NCBI RefSeq assembly: GCF_002865645.1
Contig: NW_020194559.1
Coordinates: forward strand, 434,001-498,000
Direction: 5' to 3'
Source: Hyaloscypha bicolor E
Taxonomy: Eukaryota > Ascomycota > Leotiomycetes > Helotiales > Hyaloscyphaceae
Length of the DNA: 64,000 nucleotides
In this document: piece after piece, positions 13,758 to 24,667 of the stretch
Numbering within the stretch: the first letter of the stretch is position 1
Layout of the letters: the number at the start of each line of letters is the position of its first letter
Translations under genes and position numbers: made by a program
Notes under the pieces: model-generated
Database searches by the model: none
The model's input: only the letters and a program-made list of their open reading frames with translations
What the model was told of the DNA's origin: nothing

Positions 13758-14024
13758 TATTATAGGCTTTAGGCTTATAAATTTCTAATTATATATATAT
13801 ATATTATTAGGGCTATTTATTTAGAGGAGGCTTCTCTGAACCTTATAAGAAAAACAAATTTTAGTTCTATACTAAATTTAATACTATAATTTTACAACTC
13901 ACTAATTCATTCTATTATCTTATTACTTATTAATAAACACCTTACAGTTTCTTAAAGCTCTCTCAAGCTTTAAAAATCCTTTATAATCTAAGAAAAAAAA
14001 ATTAATTATTATTTTTTAGATTAT

Positions 14025-15977
14025 TTAGTAAAGAGTAAACGTTTGTAATTCCGGTATATTCTTCCCAAAGAACTCTCCATTCATAATCCCATAAATATAA
14101 GTAACCCCGATAAGCCGGTAGGGGCCACTCGTTTGTGTTGTAGTTGATATTTCCTCCGTATCCAGGCGCCTTAGAACACATGGCATACATACTCCAGGAA
14201 TTACGACAACAACGTCGCCCGACATATCTTTGTCTTTCCAAGTGAGACCCACAACTCCAGAATCCACCTGATATGGTCTCGATCCACTTTCCAAGTTATA
14301 CTGAATGCGTTTTACACCATTCACCAGGTCTGGATCTTGTTTCCGAGAGCTATCACTGCTCAAATCCAGCATGAGTGATTTCAAAGACTTTGCCGATTTG
14401 AGCGCTGTGTAAATGTGAAGATATGGGTTTGAAAATAACGAGAATACCGGTTGTGGTCCGCCTGCAGCAGAAAGCAGCTCTGCAATAGCAGATTCAGCAG
14501 TATTATATCCACTCTTGGGTTTTCTGTCACTACTTTCCTTCCCATTCATAGGGAAGATAGCGGCTTCAACCTGGTTCAGCCAGTCGCTAAATGTAGGATT
14601 ATCTGATTCAACATCCAGGGATTCAAGTGCAGTGACCGGACATGCATCACAAATTCTTGTTATCTTTCCAACAACGTATCCATCTAAGGTGACGTGATCG
14701 GAATCCTGTGGAATAGCTTTCAGAGTCGACGATCGCTGAGAGTGGCGGTTATCAGCGCGATATATGCGACCTAGATCCGCATCGAAACCAGTAGACCAGT
14801 CTGGAACCCATGAAGGCAGCTGTGAACATTTGTCCTGCAAACTGGCCGAAAGAAGAACTCCGAGACACCCTTCGCGCAATAAAGCGCAAGCAATCTCTTT
14901 AAATATCAGATGCAGATCCTTCGAATAATTAGGCACAATACCCAATTGGTCCCTATCTGTCGCAATCCCAAGAGGCGCATATATCCTGTCTCGTGGCTGA
15001 GTTGCATTCAACGTAGTCAGTTTCACCAACATCTCGTGTAGTGTCCCTGGACGAATATAGTAGGGAGCATCAGAGGGAAAGTTGCCATGGAATCTGAACG
15101 TTTGGACGGAATTGACCATCGACAAACAGTGTGAGCCGAGCGGCTCACTGTGAATTTCCCCACCCATAGCCTGCCATGCGAGTAAAAGTGATATAGGGCG
15201 ATCAATATCCCTTGCTGTGGAGTCACCGCACAGGAAATATTTATCTCGCGCACATGCCATCTCCTGAAATATCCATATCCTGGACCAGTATAGGCGGGCG
15301 CATATATTCGCAATAGCATTCCAACGGCTTGAGTCTCTGGCAAGTTGCAGAACGCTTTTCTTAATGACACTTGGTGGAGGTCCTCCCTCGATAGCCATTT
15401 GTATACTCCAAAACAAATGAGACGTCTTTCTACCAAGCTCAACTAGGGTTTCCAGTGCCAACTTGGAGTCTTCAGAGGGTGGTCCAAGCCAGGAGATCGT
15501 CGCCCGGGCCCGAGAGTATATCGCAGCCATCTGCTGTACTTGCCACCACTTCTCCTCATTATCGCTCTGGTTGATGCACAGGGCATCGGCCCATATGACC
15601 CGGAACTTGGTGTTCTTTCGAATGGAATGCAACGCAGCGTGGAGATTTTCTCCGATCTTGGCTGCCGTTCCATTGATTTCAAGATCACAAACAGCCGCCG
15701 GATCGCCCCATACGTATGATAATGCATAGAACTCCCTTGAATATGGCCGGTCCTTGAGAAACGAACGTACCAAAGCGTTGCGAAGTTTATTTACTTCATA
15801 TGCGGTATAGTTGCTAAGTGCAACTTTGTAGAGATCGAGTGAGGTAGTGATTAGTTCGCATTTCAGAGGTAAATCTGCTGTATTTGACAGGTTGGCGGTA
15901 TTGCCCACGTCGTTTAATATAACGAGACGGATTTCTCGTCTACTTCGGTCGAGTGGCTGATACGGAACATTTAACAT
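14025..15977 (-). CDS. HET-domain (heterokaryon incompatibility) protein
   Basis: A single uninterrupted frame of 650 codons with normal fungal codon use encodes a HET-domain protein. Motifs in order: YALSYVWGD (residues 84-92), the entry motif of the HET domain; WADALCINQ (129-137) followed by QMAAIYSRA and the ISWLG strand; WSRIWIFQEM (231-240), closing the domain; PRDRIYAPLGIA (328-339), typical of the downstream region; and a C-terminal GVTYIYGIMNGE segment (about 624-635), also common in this class. HET domains are known from vegetative incompatibility loci, where allelic or non-allelic interaction triggers cell death; the partner of this protein cannot be inferred. No signal peptide, membrane helix or extra effector domain is evident. 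The ATG at 15977 gives the expected N terminus with about 80 residues before the HET core. The gene appears intronless and full length, alone in a 2.3-kb island between RIP-mutated repeats. Confidence 0.9.
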   Translation of the reverse strand: MLNVPYQPLDRSRREIRLVILNDVGNTANLSNTADLPLKCELITTSLDLYKVALSNYTAYEVNKLRNALVRSFLKDRPYSREFYALSYVWGDPAAVCDLEINGTAAKIGENLHAALHSIRKNTKFRVIWADALCINQSDNEEKWWQVQQMAAIYSRARATISWLGPPSEDSKLALETLVELGRKTSHLFWSIQMAIEGGPPPSVIKKSVLQLARDSSRWNAIANICARLYWSRIWIFQEMACARDKYFLCGDSTARDIDRPISLLLAWQAMGGEIHSEPLGSHCLSMVNSVQTFRFHGNFPSDAPYYIRPGTLHEMLVKLTTLNATQPRDRIYAPLGIATDRDQLGIVPNYSKDLHLIFKEIACALLREGCLGVLLSASLQDKCSQLPSWVPDWSTGFDADLGRIYRADNRHSQRSSTLKAIPQDSDHVTLDGYVVGKITRICDACPVTALESLDVESDNPTFSDWLNQVEAAIFPMNGKESSDRKPKSGYNTAESAIAELLSAAGGPQPVFSLFSNPYLHIYTALKSAKSLKSLMLDLSSDSSRKQDPDLVNGVKRIQYNLESGSRPYQVDSGVVGLTWKDKDMSGDVVVVIPGVCMPCVLRRLDTEEISTTTQTSGPYRLIGVTYIYGIMNGEFFGKNIPELQTFTLY

Positions 15978-16330
15978 TTTGCTGATCCAATGATGTATGA
16001 GTGGATTCTATCGAGAAGTTATGGGTCGGCAACGTTAAGATGGTGTATTCCCAGCTAGCAGAATCATCAAAAAGTTTTCAAGCAGCATTGCCGCGGGAAG
16101 GAGAAGGGATACCGCAGTGACTCATAGTAGAGGGTCATGTGCTTCTCGATACGTGGTACCAGTGAAGAGAAATCTTCTTGTTGCCGCCTGAGGCCAAAAA
16201 TAGTAAAATTGGCTGTACTTCTGGTTGACCACAACGACCAAAAGGACCAAAAGGGTCAGTAGCGCATTTCGCCTTATTTCTAAGGCATTTACTACATATT
16301 TCGTCAACTTTACCAAATAACTACATAAAT
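15978..16330. promoter_or_regulatory. Upstream region of the HET gene
   Basis: This sequence of intermediate composition lies immediately 5' of the HET start codon and probably carries its promoter and leader. No clear TATA or CCAAT element stands out. An open frame of 64 codons at 16122-16316 on the minus strand has no protein-like features and is treated as chance. Composition falls sharply after about 16320, the edge of the AT-rich block. Confidence 0.35.
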
Positions 16331-19300
16331 CACAGTTTTATATAACTCACTATAGCTTAATCTAAGTTATTTATACTTCCATTTTAGTTACTAATAGTCT
16401 CAAATATCTTTAAAATAAGCTCTTAATTACCTAACCCTCTTCTTTAACTTATAAATACCCTTTTTATTATATATTTTCTCTTTATATATTTTATATATTT
16501 TATATCTTTTATATATTATTCAAGCTCTAAAAATAAATGAAATAATAACTTAATAATAGTAAGTTTAATAAGATCTAGTAATTTAAACTTGTTTTAATAA
16601 CTATAATAATATATATTATTTCCTTTATATAAAAAGTAATAAATTATAATTATTTATTATTACTAGTAATTTTTAATAATAAAATATCTTTAATTTTACT
16701 AATTTTATTTCCTTAAATATTGAAATTAAGGGTTCTTATATTTCTAGTATCTTTAATATTTTACTTTTTCTTGAGATTATTAATATAATTTTAATTTAAT
16801 AAATATGAGTTAGTTTTTTATACTTTATATAATTTATATTAAATAATATAATAATTAAGTTAATATTTATATTTCTTATATTATCTATTAAAATAATTAA
16901 GGCATTTTTAAGAAATATTTAAGGATTTCTAGAAAAAAGTAATATAAAATATAAAATAGTTATATTTATTATAATTATATAATTTCGTATAATACAAGAA
17001 ATATTAATAATAATAAAAAGAGAGAAATAATAAGAAATAACTTAAATTCTTTTAAATTATATAAATAATTAAATTTTAAAGCCTAAATATTACTTTAGCC
17101 AAAATATTCTTTTTATTATATTATATAATTACTTAGCTTTTATATAATATTTAATAACTTATATTAAGCTTTTAATATTTGCCTTCTTTTAATTTTATTT
17201 ATAATTATAATTTATTTTATATAAAGTATTTAAAAACTAAAAAAAGGAAGTTTAATTAGTTTTAAAGTATTATATAATAAGTATAAAATCTTTTAGTATT
17301 AAATTAAATTAAGAAGCCTTATTTCTTTTTCAAATTCTTTTTTCCCTTTTCTAAATTCTTAAACTTAACTTATTTTTCTAATTCTTTTATTATATAATAT
17401 ATTTTAAGTAAGTAAAATAACTTTCTTTATTTCTTTTATAATTAGAGCTTAATTTTTACTTTCTTGGCCTTTATAATTCTTTTTAATATAAGTATAATTT
17501 TCTTTAATTTACTTCTTAGCTTATTTTCTTAATTAAATATTTCTAGATTCAAAAAAAATTATATTTGCTTTTATATATAATTATTTAAGCTTTTCTTTTC
17601 TTTAAAAATATAACTTATTAAGTTCTAAATTATGTCTTTTTCTTTTATAAAGTTCTTAAACTCTTAAAGCTTAATAAGAAATATATTTTTATATTTAAAA
17701 ATTAAAAATTATTAATTTATATATTAATATATAATTTTTAGGAAATTAGAAAATATAAATTAAAGAAAAAGAAAAAGAAAAAGAAAAAGAACTTTTTTTA
17801 ATAAAACTAAGACTTAGTTAAAAGAAGTATTAATATAATAGCTAGTATTATATAAGTATTATAAGTTAGTTTTAGCTAAGGTATTAAGCTAAGATTTAAA
17901 CCAAGCTTAGTATTTTAATAGTTTTAATTATATTTATTTATTTACTACTATATTTTACTTCTTTTCTTTTTAGCTTTAGATTTTATAAGATACTAAAATC
18001 TTAGAGCTTTAAGCCTTATTTTATTACTTTATTCTTATTATTATAATTAATATATAAATTGAGTAAATATTATATAATATATTACTAGTTTTAAGAAAGA
18101 CTAAAAGATCTTTACTTTTATAATAAGCTTAACTTTTATATACTTAGCTTTAATTACTTTAGTAAACTAGAAATAAACTTTAATTAAAAATAAAGAAATA
18201 GCTTAATAAAAGAACTTATTTCTTGGGTTACTTAATTATATAATAAAATATAGCTTTGTAAATTCAGGTATTTCTCTTTTTAATAGCTTTTAATTAAGGA
18301 AAAGTAAACTTTATTAAAGAAAGAATTAGAAAAAAAAGCAAGAAAAATAGATTTTTTCTTTATTATATAATACTTTAAATAACTTAAATAATATTAAAAT
18401 AGTTTTATATTTCTTTTAATATTATTAAAAGCTTTTTTTAAATAAAGTTATTATTTTTTATAAATATTATTTTAAATTAATATAATTAAATAAAATAAAA
18501 AATCTCTTATTATATAAACTTTTCTAAAAGAAAGCTTTTTTAAATCTTATAAAAAAAGTTATTTCTATTTCTAAGCTATAATTATTCAAGTCTTATATTT
18601 TCCAGTTTAAAGAACTAGCTTCTTTATATATTTAGTTATATTTCTTTCTTAAAATACTAGTTATAAACTTATTAATAATAAAGGCTTATATTAAGTTATT
18701 ATTCTAATATTTAAGTTTTAAAAAGTTTGTTTTAAAGACCTTATATTTAATATTATTTCCTAAAATAATATAAGTATTATATAATTAATAAAAAAAGAAT
18801 ATATATATATATATATATTGAAAATATAAAATTAAGAAGATATAAAAAGAATTAAACTCTTTATTAAATAACTAGATATAATTCTTTTAAACTTTAAAAA
18901 AAGCTAATTATATAATTTCTTTTTAAAACTTAAACTTGAATTTATTTATTTAAAATAATAAATAATAAGAGAAAGTAAAGAAATTAATTTTTCCTAATAC
19001 TAGTTATAATTATTATATAAGAAACAATTCTTAGCTTATATAATTAAATAATAAATATAAGAAAAAATAAGCCTAAATTACTTGCTTTTGAAAGTTTTAA
19101 CTTTAATTTAATTTAATAGCTTATATATTATATAATAAAAGAATAAGAAATTTAGCTTTCTTTTTTCTTTTTACTGAATTAGAAAAGCTTTTTATTTAAG
19201 CTTAGTTCGGGCTTAATAAAACTAAGTAAAAAGCTTTATAAATAATAAAAAAAGAAAAGAAGAAGTTATATAATAAAAGTTATTATTAAAGAATACTAGA

Positions 19301-20858
19301 TTATTATTTAAAATATTAATAATAATTTCTTTTATATCTTAAAATATAAAGAAAAATATTATAAGATTAATTAAAAAAATACTTTAATATAAAAGTTTTA
19401 AATTAAGTAAATTAAGTAAATTAAATAAATAATAAAGAAAAATATATAAGAAAACTAAAATATATATATAAGAACCCGAGAATTCAGAATATTATAAATA
19501 TAAGAAAAGAAAGAGAAAAAGAGAAAGCTATATATAAAAGGAAATATATAATTGAAAATATATAACTAGCTATATAACTATTTTTTAATTTCCTATTATA
19601 ATAAGAGATTTTTATATTATATTACTTATATTTAAATTAGCTAAACTTATTAAAAATATTCTTATATATAAAGTATTAAAAAAGAAAATTAAGGAAAATA
19701 TTTTTGGGAAATATTTTAAAATAAAGAAAGAAAAAAGATATAATTATAAATATATTATATAATAAAGTCTTTAAATAATAAATAAAAACTTATTTCTTTT
19801 TTTAAGCTTTATATTTTAATAATTTTCTTTTATTTAATTACTTCTTATTTTATTTCTCTTTATTTAATTTACTTAAAAAAATTTTTACTAATATTTACTT
19901 CTTTAATTTCTCTTTATTAAAATTATATAATTTTTATAAACTTTTAATTATTTGAAATTAATTACTTAAAACAAGATTTATTATATTATATTTACTTAAT
20001 ATTAATATTAATTTTTGAAATAAGTTCTAGCTATAAGCTTAAGTTTTTACTAATAATATAATATTATATTATAAGTTAAAAGTAATAATATATTTTAATA
20101 TAAAATATAAAATAATTTAATTTATTAGTTTCTTTTATAAAGCTTAAAGAATTAATTCTAATATTTATAAATTATAAATTATATTATATTAAAGTATTAT
20201 ATAATAAATATTTATTAAAATTTATAATTAATAATTTTAATATATAAAAATATATTTAATATTTAGCTAATTAAAAAGCTTTAAAGCTAAAAAAAGAAAA
20301 AAAGAAACTAATAATAAAAGATATTAAGACTTAATTTATTTATTTAAATAAGAATTATACAAGTTCTTAAATTATAAAAATAACTTATTTTAATTAATAT
20401 AATTTTATTTTAATTTAGCTAAAAGCTTCTTATTTATTAGAAGCTTATATTATTTAATAATTATATACTTATTATATAATATTTCTTTTTATAATCTTTT
20501 TAAATCTAATTATAATTTTATATATAATTTTATATATAATTTTATATATTTATATATAATATTATAATATATTATATAATAAATATATAAATAATAAGTA
20601 TAGTAATTTGATTTATAAAAATATTATTAAAGTTTCTAGCTATTATAAGGGCTTGAAAAAGTCTTATATTAAATTAATTAAAGTAAAAGAATTATATAAT
20701 AAAATATAAATCTAAATATATTAATAATATAACTAAGATTTCTTAAATTATTTTTACTAATAACTTAATTCTTTAATTCTTTATATTAGTTTTAAAGTAA
20801 TAAACTTTCTTAAAGAAAAGAATTAGTATTCTTTTATAAAAGAAATTATATTAGATTT
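16331..20858. other. AT-rich RIP-like block without recognisable genes
   Basis: This 4.5-kb tract has extreme AT content, stops in every frame and no domain that I could follow on either strand. It contains simple repeats: a GAAAAA-type run at about 17763-17790 and an AT dinucleotide run at about 18799-18820. It is most likely decayed transposon sequence of unknown type. Confidence 0.5.
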
Positions 20859-21131
20859 TATTAGTATAGCTATTTCTTTGAAAATTATATATATAATTAT
20901 AAGACTCGAGAAACGGAATATAGGTAATAAAATATAATTATATAACCTTATATTATATAAATAACTTAATTAATAGATTAGACTTTATTAAGCTTAGCAG
21001 ATTTAGGAATTATATATTAATTCTATAATATTATAATTCTTACTTCTAAATATAAACTATTTTACTAATTTAATATACTAGTATTTTATATATATTATAT
21101 AATAGTATTATATATTTCTAGTAAACTAATA
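20859..21131 (+). repeat. Solo LTR of the Ty1/copia family
   Basis: This 273-bp copy matches the LTRs at 41489-41788, 47577-47890 and 53699-53998. It starts TATTAGTATAGC and ends AAACTAATA, the mutated forms of a TGTTAG...CTAACA LTR. Internal markers shared with the others include AGCAGATTTAGGAATTATAT. It is flanked by GATTT and GACTC, which equal one 5-bp target duplication after two C-to-T changes. No copia internal sequence adjoins it, so it probably arose by LTR-LTR recombination. Confidence 0.7.
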
Positions 21132-22640
21132 GACTCTAATAATAAAAAATAATAAACTTCTTTTCTTTTATTAAAAGAAACTACTTAAAAGTAATAAATA
21201 AGCTTTCTAAATACTTAAAGAAACTAGCTAAATATATTATATATTATATAATATTAATAATAATACAAATTTAAAAGTCTTATAATATTAGCTTATTATA
21301 TTAATTAAGAAATTATCTTTAATTTAAACTTTTAATTATTATTTTATATTTTTTATATTATATATTATTTATATAATACTTATAATTCTTATTATTTAAG
21401 CTATTAATAATATTATAAATTATTTTATAAGAAGTAATAATTTTAATTTCCTTATAATCTAGCTTCTTTTATATAATATTTATAAGCTATTAATACTTTT
21501 AATTCTTTTCCTTTAATATTATTCTCTAAATAAAACTGAAGTCTAGTTTATATTATATTAGTTATTAATTATAGAAAAATATTTCCTTAATTAAAAATAT
21601 TTAGAGAATTATATTATTATTATAATTACTTATAAATAACTTAAAAATATATAATTTAATTCTCTTAATTTCAAGAATTTTTTTTAATTATATAATATAT
21701 TCTAATTAGAAAAAGCTTATTTGAATGTTTTTAGATTATATTCAATTCGTAAAATTCTTATTATTTTATTTAAAATCTTAGAAATTATATATTTCTTAAA
21801 AATATAACTAAGAATCTTATTTTTATAAGGCTTAAAATTAATCTTTAAAGTTATTTTAAATATTATATTATATATATAATATATTAGAAGTAAGATAATA
21901 GAACTAAATTATAATAAAAAATAAAAAACTAATATTATAAAAATTAGTACTAATTCTTTTAATTATTAAAGTTATTTATAATATTAGTAATTAAGTATAT
22001 TTTAGTAAAATCTTAGTAAAAGGCAAGTTTTTTAAAACTAGTAAAGTTTATTTAGCTAGTTTTTCTTATTATTCTTAATTTTGAGCTTAAAAAACCTTAC
22101 ACTTTGCTTTAAATCTTAATTTTTTAATTTTTTATTAAGTAATAATATAATTAGAGATTTAAGATTAAAATAGTAACTTAAAAATCTTTAATATTAATTT
22201 ATTTTGAATCTTTTCCTTATATCTATAATAACTTAATTACTATTTTTTAAATCTAATAAATTATTAATAGCTAGCCTTATACTTTTAATTTTCGAATATA
22301 TTATTAAATAATTACTTTTTATTTTACTAATAAATATTATCTTAACTTTATATTTAATGCTTTAGTTTTACTTTATTAATTCGATCTCAAAGGGTTTCAT
22401 ATATAATTTCAAACTTTCTCGCACATTTTCAAATGAATTTAGCCTTTTTATAATCGAGATAATTATTATATATTATTTGTAATTATATATTCTTTAAAAA
22501 CTTATTAGAATTATTCGCGAATTCGATATAGTGATTTTTCTTTACAAATATATTAAGAGGCCAAAAGAGCTTTAGAAAATAGTTAATTTAATAGTAGAAT
22601 ATTATGTAGTTATTAAATTATGATTTTTGGAAAGTAGCGA
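21132..22640. other. AT-rich RIP-like block, no gene seen
   Basis: Heavily AT-rich sequence continues with stops in all frames. From about 22380 composition rises gradually towards the gene island, with scattered GC-containing words, but no coding frame, terminal repeat or RNA is recognisable. Confidence 0.5.
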
Positions 22641-22672
22641 TTTTGGGCGGTTGGGTGGTCTGGGCGGTTGGC
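22641..22672 (+). repeat. Short G-rich tandem motif
   Basis: The units TGGGCGGT, TGGGTGGTC and TGGGCGGT follow each other, giving three GGG runs at 22645, 22653 and 22662 plus shorter GG pairs. It marks the edge between the AT-rich block and the gene island, just outside the Harbinger-like element. It could form G-rich secondary structure or be the end of another element. Confidence 0.4.
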
Positions 22673-22847
22673 CACTAAACCCTTCTAACCTCGTAAGGCC
22701 CTGTTTCGCAACTTTTGAATGCTAGCATTTGGTCAGCAATCGAACACTAGCTTTTGATTATTACGAATTCGAGTGTTTCGTAAATTTTTGTATGCTAGCA
22801 ACCAAACACTGGTATTTGATTACCAGTATTTGCTCCAATACAAATCG

Positions 22848-22892
22848 CAGTTTTTTCAGAACCACCTACTATAGGTGGTTCTGAAAAAACTG
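22848..22892. repeat. Perfect 20-bp-arm palindrome
   Basis: CAGTTTTTTCAGAACCACCT (22848-22867) is followed by the loop ACTAT and the exact complement of the arm (22873-22892). The structure would form a strong hairpin in RNA or a cruciform in DNA. It lies in the left third of the Harbinger-like element and may be a nested insertion scar or a structural part of the element. Confidence 0.85.
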
Positions 22893-22983
22893 AGCGTTCG
22901 AAGCTCGGCCTTAGGCAACTATATATACCTTAAACCCTACTTTTAGGAGGTTTCCATTATACACTTCCATTTAATTATTAATT

Positions 22984-23055
22984 ATGCCATCCCTTAATGC
23001 AACGAGATTGTTCTGGGACAAGTTTAATACTGAATTCGAGCTAATTAAGGCATAA
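22984..23055 (+). pseudogene. Short open frame inside the Harbinger-like element
   Basis: A 23-codon frame starts at ATG 22984 and runs to TAA, with a segment reading FWDKFNTEFEL. This resembles the W...FN..F spacing of Myb/SANT-like DNA-binding proteins that accompany Harbinger transposases, but it is too short to be convincing. It may be the start of a deleted element gene. Chance is an equal possibility. Confidence 0.2.
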
Positions 23056-23399
23056 TATTTTAATTATTATATAAATATTGCGCTTTTCGTACAATTTTTA
23101 TTATGAATTCTTTCTTAGTAGGAAAGCTATAATAAAGCAATCAATTAATTAATTACTTTCGCCTTAGGAAAGAAATAATTATTAGGCTCTAATACCCTAT
23201 AATTATAGGAAGCAATCACTAAAGAAAAGTAAGCCTTGAGATTTAAGATCACCGGAGATTATTCTGAAACTTCCGTAATTGCGATAGTTATCGAGTTATT
23301 GCATTTTGCGAAACACTTCTAATTATACAAATACTGACTTTGAATACTGAGTATTAAACGCTAGCAATCAAAAGACGTGCGTCCGTGCGAAACAGGGCC

Positions 23400-23736
23400 T
23401 AAGCCTCGACAGCACATTTCACTTCACTGACTCACTTCACTTCATGGCATTCTAACGATAATATAGATTAACCAAGAAAGACTCACCTTCAACAACCGAG
23501 CCGAAATACTTACACACCTACTACCAACAGAGGTCAAGATCTGTTTAGTGGAGCTGGAGTCGCGTGACCGCGCAGAACGTTTTGGAGATTGCAACAGCGG
23601 CTTTGTGCGTTGCTTGCAGACGACCACAGAGCTTGCACAACAAAGCAGGAGAAGGGATTGATATTTGCGACAAGGATAGGGTCAGTACTGGTACTTGTCC
23701 GTTCTTATTTATGCCAGTCTCTGCTCAAGGCTGTTG
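23400..23736. other. Normal-composition sequence, possible 3' part of a decayed gene
   Basis: Composition is that of the gene island. A minus-strand open frame at 23442-23627 ends in a GTGAGT string near 23485 that would suit an intron donor, but no continuous coding path joins it to the frame at 23737-24033. It could be untranslated or the eroded remainder of the neighbouring gene. Confidence 0.25.
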
Positions 23737-24033
23737 CTAATCGCCATCAAGGAGCGCCGATCTTTTTGGAAATCTTTCGTTTATATCAGAGTCTTTCTCA
23801 CGGCAGCCCTTACGGGGAGAGGCGATTGGATCATTCTGCGTGCCTTTGCCCGAGTCTAGAGCCGGCTGCGGAAAGACTGCAGGATAGCTTGCAGCAGAGA
23901 TAATATAGCCATAAATGAGTATCAAAATGTACAAGGCAGCATGCCATGACACGTATCTATGCAGCCATTCCAGTCGGTTTGTCGAGGACCATAGCTGATT
24001 CTTATCCAGACGAATGGCTGAGGCGAGCCTCAT
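23737..24033 (-). CDS. Hypothetical protein with one predicted membrane segment
   Basis: A 98-codon frame starts at ATG 24033. Residues about 26-50 (from the YVSWHAALYILILIYGYIIS region) form a hydrophobic stretch that could span a membrane, preceded by a charged RLEWLHR segment and followed by a polar tail. I recognise no family. A GTAAGG string near 23816 could be an intron donor, but the sequence beyond any acceptor soon hits stops, so the gene may be short or 3'-truncated near the Harbinger-like element. Protein-like composition of the first 60 residues is the main support. Confidence 0.3.
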   Translation of the reverse strand: MRLASAIRLDKNQLWSSTNRLEWLHRYVSWHAALYILILIYGYIISAASYPAVFPQPALDSGKGTQNDPIASPRKGCREKDSDINERFPKRSALLDGD

Positions 24034-24166
24034 TGACGATTTGATTCATAATTCTCTCACCGCTGTTACCGCATGAGCGTTTCTCTGAAGTTCGTTGGTC
24101 CGCGGTGCAACTAAATGTGTAGGGTGAGAGCATTTCTGAGCCGCAAGCCTCACCGAACGGCTGAGA

Positions 24167-24667
24167 AAAATGTAAAACGACCCCCCCGCCGGGGTATCGA
24201 TTGGGGGCCGGACTAACCTAAAGTAGAAAGGAACACCAAAAAATCTGGTTTTCCTTTAAGTTTAATTTACTGTATAAAGAATTATTATAATTTAATTGTT
24301 TTTTTATATTATAGAAAGCCAGATTATAAGCTAATAGGATATGAAGTTTTTATTATATAATAATTAGTAGATTTAAGAGTATTTGAAGAAGGTAAGGAAA
24401 GTCAGAATTTTTAAGGCACTATGAGAGCTTGAAAATTTAGTAATCAAGCGCTTGGAACTAATTTACCTCGTACGCAATAATTGCCTCGCCTGTTCCACGA
24501 CCTAAATTAGAGCTCTTATATACAAACTTCCTTATACCTATATTAGGAAATCTGATTCGAGACAAGGACTTAAGTAAGTACAAGCAACTAATTAGGTATT
24601 ATTAAAACTCCAAAATCGATTAATACGTCTAATCGACCTCCGGGGGGGGGCTGTCGTTTTACATTTT
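24167..24667. mobile_element. 501-bp MITE with C-rich terminal inverted repeats
   Basis: The left end AAAATGTAAAACGAC is repeated in reverse complement at 24653-24667, and both ends continue into a run of seven or more C followed by a CCGG-like block and TCGA. A TA dinucleotide lies inside each end (TGTA/TACA), so the true element could be 24173-24661 with a TA duplication in a palindromic target. TA plus a C run resembles the ends of the mariner element at 36416-38128. The interior is AT-rich and non-coding. It lies about 570 bases upstream of the giant gene and could affect its promoter. Confidence 0.6.

Larger units (their letters stand above)
12302..13946. mobile_element. Element with long terminal inverted repeats, partly RIP-mutated
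   Basis: About 12302-12491 is repeated in reverse complement at about 13758-13946. The arms start with TGTGAGGTGTTT on the left and its TGTAAGGTGTTT counterpart on the right, and can be followed for roughly 190 bases. The left arm has normal composition. In the right arm almost every difference is a C-to-T or G-to-A change, so one arm was mutated by RIP and the other largely spared. The interior is AT-rich and shows no protein. I see no clear target duplication. It could be a foldback or TIR DNA transposon, or two copies of one short repeat in opposite orientation. Confidence 0.6.
22697..23399. mobile_element. PIF/Harbinger-like non-autonomous element (703 bp)
   Basis: Terminal inverted repeats are GGCCCTGTTTCGCA at 22697-22710 and its exact complement at 23386-23399. 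A weaker subterminal match (TTTGAATGCTAGC-like) extends inward. TAA lies directly outside both ends, the 3-bp duplication typical of PIF/Harbinger transposons, whose ends also commonly read GGSCCTGTTT. There is no transposase. Inside are a perfect 20-bp-arm palindrome (22848-22892) and a 23-codon open frame at 22984-23055. It inserted just beyond the doubtful minus-strand gene at 23.7-24.0 kb. Confidence 0.75.

Noticed and set aside
16122..16316. 64-codon minus-strand frame upstream of the HET gene
   Set aside because: The hydrophobic Leu/Val run comes from low-complexity sequence and the frame extends into AT-rich decay.
17758..17795. GAAAAA-type run as a possible regulatory tract
   Set aside because: It is a simple microsatellite in gene-free AT-rich DNA with no gene nearby.
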